Shown here: positions 32,227 through 43,487 of the stretch, piece after piece
Layout: each line of letters starts with the position of its first letter
Position numbering within the stretch: the first letter of the stretch is position 1
The notes under the pieces: generated by a model
The model's database searches: none
The model's input: only the letters and a program-made list of their open reading frames with translations
Told to the model about the DNA's origin: nothing
Position numbers and translations under genes: made by a program
NCBI GenBank assembly: GCA_014904845.1
Contig: MU119202.1
Coordinates: 372,001-436,000 of the forward strand
Direction of reading: 5' to 3'
Origin: Acephala macrosclerotiorum
Taxonomy: Eukaryota > Ascomycota > Leotiomycetes > Helotiales > Mollisiaceae
DNA: 64,000 nucleotides

Positions 32227-34347
32227 TTATTGGGCGAGATGAATGCTATCGATGGTAGGATCCTCCTTCTCTAACGCCACGGCCTGCGAGATGCTCATCA
32301 CATTCTTTATTTGGCGACCATTGAGAGGGAGCTTTGAAAGCTCACGGACATCTTCGTCGCTCACATCGACAACATGACCTCCCGCAGCCTTTATCTTCTC
32401 AAGGAAGGAATGGAAGATCTGCTCTCGAGCAGCGATACTAAGCTCTGTGTACTCGAAACAGAAACGGAGGCGACTCTGGAAAGCGCCATCGATACTATCC
32501 ATGCGATCGGTAGTGAGTAACATGATACCTTGATAGTATTCAAGTTGACGGAGGAAAATCGATGTGATAGCGTGTCTCGTCAGATTCGCGTCGTCGCGCT
32601 TAGCCAGGAAGACATCTGCTTCGTCGAGGAGTAACACAGCTCCCCAAGCTTCCGTGATCTCCAGAACTTCGTTCAACTTCTTTTGGACCGACTCAGATGA
32701 TTCGCCTAATTCGCCAGAACTGAGCGTGTAGAGAGGCCGACGCGCTATCTCGGCGACAGCTTCTGCTGTCAGAGTCTTGCCAGCTCCCGGAGGACCAGCG
32801 AGGAGGCCGATCAAGCCTTTACCCCTGTCTCAAACAAAGTCATCGAATCCTCCATTTCCCGATAACCCGTGGATCCTCACGAGCGCGCGAACGAGGTCCT
32901 TTTGATCCTGAGTAGGACGAGAGCATTAATGACTTGGTCATTCCGTTCGGCATCTTTCAGATGAGTGACGGCAAAGTTCCCCCCACATCTTGTCTCCGAG
33001 ACTGAATCCATAAACCGCAGGGTTCATCATAAGTCTATGCTCGTCCGTCACGTTCTCTCGCCGTAGTCCGTTGCGGATGACTGGAACATGATCATTGTTG
33101 AGTAAAACCTGGTCAAAATTTTTAGGATCTAGCATCACCCGGCCATGCGACTAGAAGATTGTCCGTTGTCAACACAGGGAATTCTGTGGTCTGGTGCTCC
33201 CAAATCTGCCAGGACATTGGAGAAGGCACTTACGTTAAATTTGATTCGATTACCGTCCTTATCACGGGGGCCAAGAGCAGCTCCCTGGTATTCTTGGAGG
33301 TGCCGACCGTGCAGGTTCAGTATCCTCTCACTGTGAGCAACCACATCTGCTTTGAGGGTTTCATACGAGGGGTACAGGTGAAGTGGCGACGCAGGCAGGT
33401 CCGTCAATGATGTTCCTCGGAACTCGTGGATTCTAATATCCACATAGCTTGATCAAACGAAGCCGATATGCTTACCATCAGAATCTGCAAACTCAGTCTT
33501 CACGATAAACACGATTGAACCATCCATCTGTTTGGCATAGCCAGAGCTTCTCACTCGAAGCACTCGATCTTGTCCCAGGTCGTCGGTACTGAGGAGCAAT
33601 GCATGAGGAGGGCACAACGTCCACAGGAGGTCAGAAGTAATCTGACCCGCCGGTAATTCACTCAACTCAAAAAGCTCGCGTGAGAAGTGCTGTGGGATAA
33701 ATTCCAGGATGGCTGAAAGCTCAAAGATCTTATCATCATTAGGGCTTTCAGAAGCGACTGTCTCTCAGCTTCTTCTAGAGACCAGCCTAGGTGTAGAAGA
33801 GCAACTTCAACTCCTCGGTATCCTGCCAAACTCGTTAGACAGGTTTAGTACTTGCGAGAATTCACTTACCAATTCAATCTTGTTGTCAGCAAACGAGATG
33901 CTATCGACATCTTTATAGATATCGGACAGCGCCTTGCAAACATGATTTCCGCGAATCTCGGTCGAGTACTTCCCATCGAACACACCTTGAAGACTGATGC
34001 TACGAGCTACTGTAATCACATATCTACCAAATTTCTCCTTGGTTTTACTGTTTTCACGTAGCGAAAGGTTCTGGTCTTTCTGTTTTAGCAATATAAGATC
34101 CTGACATGTACGGGATCCAATGACGGATGAACTTACTTATCCCAGCTAAAATATGTCAGTGGGAATGCTCAAATTTAAGACCATGTCTCACTTACATTCG
34201 ATCCACGCGCACAATCTTTTCTCTGGCTTTCTCGGTCTTGATCTCGGGACTGGTATTTTCCGCTGGGGACTCCTTTATCTCCGCCTTGACTCCATTTGTA
34301 AGGACTTGGGCGTTGCTGATTGACGCTCCAACGACGAGAGGAGGCAT
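32227..34347 (-). pseudogene. Decayed AAA+ ATPase gene (fungal AAA ATPase with N-terminal DUF7025-type region)
   Basis: A relic of a fungal AAA ATPase. The C-terminal third (32227-32814) is open: Walker A GPPGAGKT, Walker B VLLLDEADVF, sensor TTDRMDSIDGAFQSR, then the lid ending in PLNGRQIKNVMSISQAVAL. Upstream the typical N-terminal region reads in pieces: ELPAGQITSDLLWTLCPPHA, then RIHEFRGTSLTDLPASPLHL, then after an 83-nt intron (33233..33151) RVMLDPKNFDQVLL and NPAVYGFSLGDKMWG. Lesions are TAG at 33787-33789 and 33775-33777, a frameshift near 33.75 kb, TGA at 33453-33455, an extra G in a six-G run (32979-32984), a compensating 1-nt loss near 32.91 kb, and TGA at 32830-32832. The likely start is MPPLVVGAS at 34347; joints of the small exons near 34.1-34.2 kb are uncertain. 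It lies tail to tail with the OMS1-like gene. Decay is certain; the exact parent subfamily is not. Confidence 0.85.
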
Positions 34348-35130
34348 GATGACGTTTAGCGGTTGCTTAGGATACTGAGCAATCAAGATGAGATTTGAAG
34401 TCTCACGAAGTCTTTAAATTGCCTTGGGGTTTTTCCAAGTCTTGTGGGGAGTGGACAACTCCTCAGCAGGCAAGGCTGATTTTGTCTCAGCCACTCCAAA
34501 CATCCCATCTACCCCTGATGTCCAAATCTGTATGCAGCTTTAATGACAAACCTCTTGAAACTCAAGGCTACATATCCGCCTTACCGGGCTCTCGGTGTGG
34601 TGTTAAAGCAGGTTTTAGCTCCCAAAGCTCACCGATAAAGAAGAGTTGTTTGTGGCTCCCAAGTTCATTCATATTCCTGATTGGTCCGCACCTTGCTTGA
34701 TCACACTGCGTCCTTGAACCAGACTGTGGCGGCGGCAAGAGTAAGCACCGCCACGACACCACGCACCTTAAAAGCGTATCGGGTCATAGGTGGGCTCGGT
34801 GCAGGAGGAATCGACGCTAGCGAATGGACATGGCTTCCTCAAATGGTATGAAAACATTACGGCGTAGTTCGTTGATCTTCAGAACTAATGATTTGTATTT
34901 AGCAAGGCCCTCGCGGCTGAATGAAAGGGCAAAGGGCTCCCTGATGGGCGAAGAGAAAGCTGATCTGCTTGTAGTGGTGACCTTCGAGTGCCATAGCTAC
35001 CAAGCATCTCAATTCTAGAAATTGAAAGCCTTGATTGAGTGCTTTGGCGGACGATAAGATGTCCTTGCCCCAGGAGCCGGTGTAAGCATTCTTGGTCCAG
35101 CGTCAATAAGGGTACAGCTACAAAATGCAA
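34348..35130. other. Region upstream of the second NACHT relic
   Basis: This holds the divergent upstream sequences of the AAA relic and the plus-strand NACHT relic. Coding-like sequence of the NACHT relic starts at latest near 35.13 kb; a frame from 34824 (MDMASSNGMKTLRRSSLIFR) could be its original N terminus but is broken by stops. Nothing else was recognised. Confidence 0.4.
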
Positions 35131-38100
35131 ACCACACGCCTGAAGAGCTGCTGGAATCCGTTCAATTGCTTATGAGAGAATGCTCTGACAAACGGATGAG
35201 AAAATGGTATAATAGGTCATCCATGCCAGTCGTTGATGCGATCAAAGACTATACAGGCGCGATCTAAGCATATCCCATGCCAACCGCTCTGATCTGGGGT
35301 GGGCTGAAGATTGTCCTTGACTGCGCTGGACGCTATGGCCAACAATTTGAGAAGATCAGATCTCACCTCGAAACCCTTCAAGACCACCTCTGGGACTTGG
35401 CGAACTGTGATATGCTTTACGGATCCTCTCCATACTCTGCTGATGTCGTTAGACGTCTCATAAGCAGGTCATATATCACGATTCTTAAGTTCTGGTGCCG
35501 GTGCGCCAAGATCATCGAACATCCGATCAGATACGTTGCGGTCACCGACCACAAACTCCTTGCCATCTTGGGAGACTTGAAAAAGGATGCAGAGGAGCTA
35601 AGTAAGATTTGCGAGCGTGCAGAAGCTCTATTAAACTAAGCTGCCAGGAAGGACATTGCCGAGGAATTCGTCAAGTCAGCCCTAGAACGCGGTGCTGCTC
35701 AGATCGACAGAGAAAGGGCAGAGCTTGAGAGGGCCGAAGCTGCAAAAGAACGAGAGAGAGCTGAGCAAGAAAGAGCCGCCGCTCAGAGATCAAGAGAGCT
35801 TGCAGAGATAGAGTTTCAAGAAGCAGAGAAAGACTAGCAGCTAAAGCAGAACGAGATGCTGCTCAGAATCATCGGCAAAACGCCACATCCTTGGCAAGAC
35901 GAGCAAGATCGCAGATTCATTTGTAAGTTGTTCACTTATTTTAGATGATTGAATTAACAATGCGTCTAGTTCAGCGGACGCAAGCATTGATGGACACAAC
36001 AGATTCAGTTTTTTGCTGCTAGAAAGCGCCAAGTCTGAGCGGCACCCTGGTACCTGGGAATGGATACTTTAGCACGAGAAATTTCTCTTTTGGTCCGCGG
36101 AATCTACTAAACAGCCCATACTCTGGCTTCACGGACGGCATGGAGCTGGAAGATCCTTCGTCTGTGCGTCCGCAATTGAGTACGTCTCGAACAAAAACGA
36201 GAATCCGCCGATATTCCAGTTCCTGACGAAGGATCACTACGTTTCGCGGAATCAACTTCTGAGAAACCTCACCCAACAATTGTTGGAAGTGTTGGCCGCT
36301 AAACTCCCTGAACTTACAGAATCTCTGATTCCGTTTCTGATGGTCAATAAGGAGAACACGAGGATGACTGAAAAGCCCATACAGGCTATCATCCATGAGC
36401 TTCCCTTGACATATATTCTCCTTGATGGTCTTGATGAAGCAGACCATACTGATGTTCAAGGAGAGGTTCCAATACCCCGTGCAAAGGAGGAAGTACCACT
36501 CTTTGTCAATTTCTTGGGCAGCGAAGCCACTAAGAATCCGGATAAGGTTAGACTTTAGCGCAGTAGCTAGTTCTCGCCTGAGATTTGACGATATATGTAC
36601 AGAAATCGGAGTCATGATATCATTGAGGCTCCTCTACAGACAGAGGATACCGCTCAAGATATCCAAAGATACTTGCTTGCGGCTATTCCGGAATCAACCA
36701 GAGATAAAGACATGTTTGCAGGACTGATCATTGCCGCAGCCATAGCCACTGAAGTGGAAGGATCCTTTTTGTGGGCTAGCTCTATGCTTGAAGATCTAAA
36801 GGACAGAGCCGAAGACAGTGACGATCTTATCACACTTGCAGAAGAAGGCCTACCAACCACCATGAACGAACAATACGCCAAAATTATTGCTCGAATCAGG
36901 CGGAATGACCGCGGAAACAAAAACCTGCCGCTTTGGAAGTAGGTTGCCCTCACATTTTCTTACCTCTCCAATACTGACCAGACAAGAATCGTGCTTCACT
37001 CATAGCATTTGCTAATCGGCCACTTCGTATGTCCGAGATCATTGAAGGAGTGGCGATGACGCGAACGGCTCGCAACTCCAACTTGAATGGCAATAAGCGT
37101 GTCGACGCCGACAAGATCTTGACAAGTTACATGTCGCTGGTTAGACTGATCAAGTCCAAATCAGATACAGACGACAGCCTTCTCCGTCTTTCTCATTCTG
37201 CTGTCGGCGTCTTCTTGAAGAAATATTCAGACAATTCTGAGGATATCGAGGAGACTGATCAGCTCGTTAGTAGCACGATTATGAGGGACTGCTGTCTCAA
37301 GTATCTTCTGCAGCCTCGTTATGTAGGACTGCTTCAAAAATCTACCACTGGAGGCTTCGTTACTGTAGAGGGGGAATATGTTAACACCAACCAATTTGTG
37401 CTTTACGCGGCAAAGTACTGGGACAAGCACGCAGATACTATTTCAGAGGATGAGGAAAAGGCGGCAGGAGAGCAGTTTCTTCACTCTAAGAACTTCCTGG
37501 CTTGCATTCAGATTCAAAGTCGATATGTCATAGGCCACTTTGTCCAGAATTTCGACCCAATCACCGATCAATGCCGAAGCACTAAGAGAAGTCTGCCGTT
37601 ATGGATGAAGGGCATAGACTTGTATCACCAGTATTTCTCCTTTACCACAGAATGGGGAGAGCTGCTGCAACGTGGAATCTATGCACAGTTCCAAGGAGAA
37701 ATCGATCGTTGTTTCTGGGCTGCACTTGGCGAGCATCATTTCCTCGCGAAGCACCAGAGTCGTTACAAAAACTCCATTCTCAAAGATAAGGACAATCTCG
37801 ATTGCACCGGTAAGGTTTGCCGTGTCCAACAGGCTTCCGAAGATGACAGGAGCTTAACGGTATGCTGGATACGAATAGATGAGTACGTTCTTCATATTTT
37901 CACCTCTAGAACAATTTGTTGCTGGCCGGCTTCAATCCAGAAAGAGACTGCAATGCAAAGTGTATCAACTGAGGTCTTTTCTGGCCCGGGAAATTCGTAT
38001 TGTAGCTAATATTTTATAAGGGGAAGATTGGCAAGATGCGCTTTGAATCTTGGGACATTGGCGAGGGGAACGAACCCCGACTAGAAGGCCGAAGCGTGGA

Positions 38101-40317
38101 GTTCTCTGTTGATGATGTCCGCTGGGCTCTTTACTCTCTTTCTTGCTCCCGATCATGGCCCTTTGTTCTTGACGCAGAACGCGTCGATAGACCAAATGCG
38201 TTCACACTTCACGAAGGAGGAAAGATTTTGAGAATTTGGTCCCATTTGTTCCCTATTTCTCGACGAAGCCCCTTGCTAAAAATCCGGCAGTCTATTCCGT
38301 CAAGGTCATAAATGACGTTTGGGAGGAAACCCGAACTCAAGGGTCGATTCTCGTAGTTTGTCGCCGAAGATTGCCAAGGAAAGAAACTTCAGCAGGCGCC
38401 CAGAAGGCCGAGGCGCGACGAATCCAAACATTGCAATATCGCCTCCTAGACTATAAGAAATAACAGAGGGAAAAAAGGAAATCGACTAAAGATCAGCAAC
38501 ACGCCGACAAAACAAGTAAGAAAATATGAGCGCTACGGGCTGCTATCGAAGAAGCATTGACCGACGAATCTAGGTCCGAGGATGAGATTTCAGGGCGCAG
38601 GAGGCCGAAGAAGCAGCAGAATGATGATTCTGACCCTGAAGACTCGGACAGCAGTTCCATGAGTCTGCCTTCAGAGCCAGAAATACAGATGAAGAGTCCG
38701 ATGCGAAAGATGGACTCTCGACTCCAGGGGAATCTTGGAGTGAAGCTTCTACCGATGATGAACAATCTTCTGGTGATGATACTTTCAGCCAGTGCTCGGA
38801 AAAGATGTCCTCCAGCGATGAGATTGCCTCGCTAAAGAGCATGGCTTCGGATGACGAATCGGGCAGCGACGCTTTAGGGTAGTCGTCCGACTCGGATTTC
38901 GATGAGGGCTCAGAATAGAGAGTGATGTATCCGAGGAGCAGGATGCGCCTATCACTCAAGTGGCACGGCATGAGTCACTTATGTCCTATCCCGTGGAAAT
39001 TACCCCAAGGACCAAGAACATCCATTGCGACTGGTGCTGGAAAAAGTGCCCAATTCGATGGTATCATTGTACAGTCTGTGTCAAAGACGACTTCGATTTG
39101 CGCCATGCATGCGTAAGGCAAGGTTATTGGTGCTTGGACAAGAGCCACCAACTTTATGAAATGGATCAAGTAGGAACTCTCGGAGTGACATCCAGCATCG
39201 GCTTCAAACTCCGGCAAGAACTGAAGGTTTATGATACCGCTACGGGAACGCCAAAACCGCTCTATCATTTTAGCATGAAGTACGACACCATGTTACACGA
39301 TTCGCCCCCGGCAATACACCCAAACCACAGCTTGGTGGTCTGGCCGCTAAGCGGCTCGCAGCTTTTGTTTGCAGACTTAAGGCCAATAGCTATTTTGAGC
39401 AGAAGATTAAGACTGGATCAGGCAGAGGTGGGTAAAATAGCGCCGCCTTGCTCATAAGTTTAGTGGGACCTCCCTAGAAGTATGGCTACTGACAGTTTTT
39501 CAGGTCGGCCAATTTGTGTCAGTCTATCCTTTTCGCCTTGCGGGAATCTTCTCCGCGTAGCAACTGTCGATAGCACGTTCCTGAAAGCACCAAAGCTGAA
39601 AAGGGTAAAGACCCGCGAAAACAGCTCAAGCCTATCATATGTTTGAACTTGTATGTGCTCATCCTACAGTTAGCGACAACAAAGCCCACAAGAAGTCCCC
39701 CTAAACTCATAGGCACAACAACTCTTCAGTTAGGACGCGGGCTCAAATCACACGTTCAGCAACTGCCGTTCGCATTTACTTGGCGTGAGTCCGACTTGTA
39801 CTTCACAACGAGTAGCTCCAGACGCCAAGTCTACAAAATCTCCTTGACAAAAGGTGGCAATGCCCTTATGCCGCCTGGTGTGGCCTCACCTGCGACTTCG
39901 AAGCAACCAACTAGGACAAACGGGGAAGCATTCCAGGACTTCTGCGGTTCCGACCTTTGCGGTCCCTGTGAGCCTGCGCCATTGCTGCGAGCAGCAACGT
40001 TTTCCAAGTCCATAGCTCTCACGGTCACAGTACCTAAAGAAACGATCTTCCTGCCCCGCTCGTCCCGCAGTCGGTCCGTTCAATTCATACCGCCTCATAC
40101 ACCGTTGGGAAGCTCGACTGTCGTCATCGGTCCTAAGAACGGCTTGAATCCTGACCCTCCGATAGTAGTGTACTTTGACTCGGAGGATTTGGGAAGCTGG
40201 GTTGATCTTGCGGTGAAGGAAGGAGAAGAAAGTAGGATCGGAGGCCAACAGCAGAGATTGGAGGGTCAGTATGAGACGTTTGATACAGAGCAGAACTGTG
40301 ATATTATATTTGTGTAG
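35131..40317 (+). pseudogene. Decayed NACHT gene with ZZ-like zinc finger and long C-terminal domain
   Basis: A relic of a large fungal STAND protein. In order: a DUF7708-like N-terminal helical region (ALIWGGLKIVLDCAGRYGQQ), a charged coiled coil (ERERAEQERAAAQRSRELAE, near 35.75 kb), a NACHT core starting PILWLHGRHGAGRS (36.1 kb) with TYILLDGLDEAD (36.4 kb), the EDTAQDIQRYLL and FLWASSMLEDL segments, NRPLRMSEIIEGVAM after a short intron at about 36.94-36.99 kb, an acidic Ser-rich linker (38.5-38.9 kb), a ZZ-type finger CDWCWKKCPIRWYHCTVC (39.0 kb), and a C-terminal domain whose last 224 codons (39643-40317) are open. Stops cut the register at 35265-35267, 35637-35639, 35835-35837, 36070-36072 and 36556-36558; frame changes occur near 36.57, 38.3, 38.7 and 39.4 kb. 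The P-loop has Arg in place of the invariant Lys. The gene is dead by several independent lesions. Confidence 0.85.
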
Positions 40318-40773
40318 ATCCAAAGTGGATTCCGTGCCTTGACGAGCCTTTGTCTCTTCCTAGAACGGCCGAGGAGGGATGTGACCAAGTGCCACCAGTA
40401 GTTGACCTTCATTGTTCGACGGTAAATTTGATATTATGTCAGTTTGTAAGTTTTGGGTCAGCTTGGGAGATTGCACTTGATGTCAAAGCCATGTAGATGG
40501 GATGTGTGACAACAACGATGTTCCTATGATGTCTATGATGCTTTCACCATCATGTCATTCAGGGCTGAGATAGCAGCCTTCCTTCAAGGTGGCATTGGTG
40601 TCTGGAATCCCGACTTCACTAGATAAAGCATCAAGGACCATTTTGATCATCACGACCAAACGGCGAGTCTGCCCGATATGCCAGCAGAAGAATGCCTATA
40701 TCCCCAGCAAGGACAAAGTGAGAAAAGAGTGCGGGAAACTCGTACCAGTCATCGACCCCATTCTGTGACTTAA
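40318..40773. other. Short convergent intergenic spacer
   Basis: 456 nt between the NACHT relic and the DUF3752-like gene. Nothing was recognised. Confidence 0.55.
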
Positions 40774-41825
40774 TCACCCAAATCTCTGCTTAGCCAATGC
40801 CTTCAACATAGTCATAGTGCCTTCCTCCTTCGCCCGATATTCCTGTAGCCTCTCATCCCTTTCTGCCTGTCTCGCTCTCAGGATCTCTTCTTTCCTCAAC
40901 TCCCTCTCGTTCTTCTTCCTCTCAAACTCCTGCTTCTGCTTCTTATAGCCCTCAATACCATCTCCACCACCCATCAATTCTGTGTCAGGGATCTCCGCAG
41001 CACCAGGTGACTTCTCTCTGAACGATTTCATTTTTTCGTTCACTTCTTTCTTCTTCTCAAGCTGCCGCTCTCTCGTTCCAGCTTCAGCGCGCGGTACGAG
41101 CTCATCCAGGGCGGCTTTTTGTTCCTTACGATCAATCTTTCGGGCAAAGCGGATGTCGTCTCGGCGTGCCATACTGTCCTCGGTGTCCATTTCTCTCTTT
41201 AGCTCTAGATCTTCCATCCGAGGTATGCTTGGCCCCATCCTGCTTCCCCTCCCTTCTTGTCCAGGTAGCGCAGGTCCAATCGAATCATCGCTATCACTGT
41301 CGTCATTACTAGCAGCTTGCCTCGAGCCTTTGTTCCTTGTATCGACAGGTTTGGGTCGTTCTTCCTCGCGGGGCCTTGTACTTGGTGGGGCATCGGATTT
41401 TATAGCTTTTTGCAATGTGTCGGGGTCATACCATCCCTCTGATAATTCTCCACGATTCCTCACACATGTTAGCCTAGCTCCTATCATCTCCAAATCTGCC
41501 ACTCGGAGATTGGTCCTTACCATTTGCCAATGAAGCTCTTCCATCTACCCCGCGCCTCCGTTTCATCCATCTCCTCTAGGATCTTCCCCTTCTGAATATC
41601 CAGATACAGCGCAAACATAGGCTTGAAAGGTTCGAAGTCCCGCTTCGTCAGCTGCCGGGAGCTGAAGGGTAAGTCTTCTGGTGCATCTTGGGGCGAGCGT
41701 TTGCGTCTGTGGTGTCGATGTGGGGAGCGCGCGCGATGCGAGGATTCGTGGTGTCTACGAGGTGATCTGGAGCGAGATTCTCGTGCGCGAGCGCTTTGGC
41801 GATGTGGTCTGTGGCCGTCTGACAT
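40774..41825 (-). CDS. GPALPP1/DUF3752-like nuclear protein
   Basis: 329 aa, coded by 41825..41521 joined to 41458..40774 on the minus strand. The 62-nt intron has a GTAAGG donor, a GGCTAAC branch and a TGAG acceptor. The N terminus is an Arg/Ser/His-rich RS-like tail (ARARESRSRSPRRHHESSHR), followed by a conserved helical segment (FKPMFALYLDIQKGKILEEM to GRWKSFIGKWNRGELSEGWY). The GPALPG motif at the middle is the family signature, and the C-terminal half is the charged helical DUF3752 region (FARKIDRKEQKAALDELVPR and GYKKQKQEFERKKNERELRK). The RS-like tail suggests a nuclear, splicing-linked role, but function is not established for the family. The ATG at 41825 precedes the RS tail; the longer open frame upstream lacks an ATG. 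Looks intact. Confidence 0.85.
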
Positions 41826-42230
41826 TGTTAGAAGCTCCAGGAGTTGTATTGCGTGGTTGTTGAAGTTTTCAGATATGCTTAGAGATGAGGCTGGCGAGGA
41901 TGAGCAAACAGCTTTCTCGCTTGCTCGGCCCAACGTTGACCTTGATCCGAATTCTCCCCAAAACGATGAATCGTTGCTCTATGTATTGTGCACGATTCTT
42001 TTCTCAAGTGAGGATGGCACAACTTTGATTCGAGAACCGAGCTTTGTTTATACCATGTCATCCTATTCCATGCCCCTGCTTTGAACCAAGTTGTTTGATA
42101 ACTTTCCTTTCGTTCTTCTTGTACTGTCATCGCTGTTGCTCAAACATTTCTGCTTTCTTACTTTAATTCTAGTCCTTCTGCAAATTTTAGAATCGAATTG
42201 CAATCTTAAAATTGGCATTGGTTGTCTTTA
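41826..42230. other. Promoter-side spacer interrupted by the transposon
   Basis: 405 nt between the start of the DUF3752-like gene and the left end of the Tc1/mariner-like element. It presumably holds the gene's promoter and 5'UTR. No motif was assigned. Confidence 0.5.
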
Positions 42231-42254
42231 CGAGCCTGGGATCAAAAGTCTGTG
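42231..42254 (+). repeat. Left terminal inverted repeat
   Basis: 24 bp starting CGAGCCTGGG, an exact reverse complement of the right end. Confidence 0.95.
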
Positions 42255-42324
42255 TTTTATAGGCTATTTTAGCGAGCTGATTGCGATAACCTCACTTTTG
42301 AACGCACCGACTTTTTAATTAATT

Positions 42325-43428
42325 ATGACTACCACTCCACCCAATCCAGAGCACCTTCCAGGCTTCGAAATCCTTACAAAACATAAGGAAGCGATACGCC
42401 AGCTTGTGAACTTTGCTGGCATTCCAATTCCAAAGCTAGAAAAGTACTATAAGCTTAGTTATTCCACGATCCAGAAGGTGCTTCATTATGAGGCTCCAGA
42501 GCGCGCCCGGCCCTCTCGCACCGGCCGACCTCGAATGTTAAATAGGCCGCAGATACGCTGGATCATTGCCTACGTTAGTTCCTCTTGGGAGCATCGAATC
42601 CTTGACTTCCAGCATCTCCATGATGAGTTGCATTTAGAATGCAGTGCCCAGACGCTCGAACGCCGATTAAAGGAAGCCGGCTACTTCAGATGTGTAACAT
42701 GCCAGAAGCCCTACCTTACATTACTTCAGGCAGACAATCGAATGGTCTAAAGGCTTGGGCATATCTTCTGGAGGAAAGAGTATGAATGGAGAAGAGTTCT
42801 ATGGTCTGATGAAGTTACATTCTTAGTGAGTAGAAGAACAATCAAGCAGAAAGTTACTCGGAATCTCTGCGAGCGTTTTTGCGACAACTGCATCCAGCAT
42901 CAATTCCACCGCGGCGGCACTACACTTGTGAATGCTTGGGGAGCAATTGGATATAATTATAAGAGTCTTTTGCTATTTGTCGAAAGATCTGGCAAGAAGG
43001 GAGCATTTACACAAAAAAATTACCTCTCGCAAATCCTCACACCTCATATCGAGTCCATTTTAGAGGATTTTGGGGCCTACACACATGCCCTAGGGCTGGA
43101 GCCCTTATTCATGGAGGATAGGAACTCTGCTCACGGCCACAAGTCGGCTCACAATTGCTGTGCCCAGTACCGAACAAAGCATGGGATTATATTAATGCCA
43201 CATCCTTCTACAAGCCCTGACATGAACCCCATTGAAAAGTGCTGGCGGTGGATCAAGCAATCGCTTCACCGGCGGCACAGACAGCCTACCAATGAGGATG
43301 AAATGCGCCAGTTTGTGCTAGAGGAATGGGATAGAATCCCACAAAAATGGATTAATGAGTTGATTGATAAGCAGGAGCATTGGGTTCATGTATTAGTAGA
43401 GCGTTGTGGGTGGGCAACCCCTAATTAA
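42325..43428 (+). pseudogene. Tc1/mariner-like DDE transposase with one nonsense codon
   Basis: The frame runs from ATG 42325 to TAA 43428 (367 codons plus stop) and is broken only by TAA at 42748-42750 (codon 142). Both halves are in the same register, so a single base change explains the break. The N-terminal part holds the helix-turn-helix region (LSYSTIQKVLHY) and a GRPR-like motif (SRTGRPRMLN). The catalytic part has Asp162 in LWSDEV, Asp265 in FMEDRNSAHGH and Glu304 in SPDMNPIEKCW, i.e. 38 residues between the last two. The transposase would bind the terminal repeats and cut at TA. This copy is probably non-autonomous, but its ends could still be mobilised by an intact relative. C-terminal residues (HVLVERCGWATPN) match fungal DDE_3-type elements as I know them. 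Confidence 0.93.
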
Positions 43429-43460
43429 ATTGATTATGGTGATAGTGATGCCCTGAAAAG

Positions 43461-43484
43461 CACAGACTTTTGATCCCAGGCTCG
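43461..43484 (-). repeat. Right terminal inverted repeat
   Basis: 24 bp, reverse complement identical to the left end, followed by TTA. Confidence 0.95.
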
Positions 43485-43487
43485 TTA

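Larger units (their letters stand above)
42231..43484 (+). mobile_element. Complete Tc1/mariner-like DNA transposon, 1254 bp
   Basis: Bounded by 24-bp perfect terminal inverted repeats (42231-42254 and 43461-43484, starting CGAGCCTGGG), with weaker similarity for about ten more bases. Both ends are flanked by TTA (42228-42230 and 43485-43487), a probable target-site duplication; TA is canonical for the superfamily, so the extra T may be chance. One transposase frame fills the interior. It sits in the spacer between the DUF3752-like gene and the GH47 gene, 10 kb from two decayed NACHT genes. The intact ends imply a fairly recent insertion. Confidence 0.93.
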
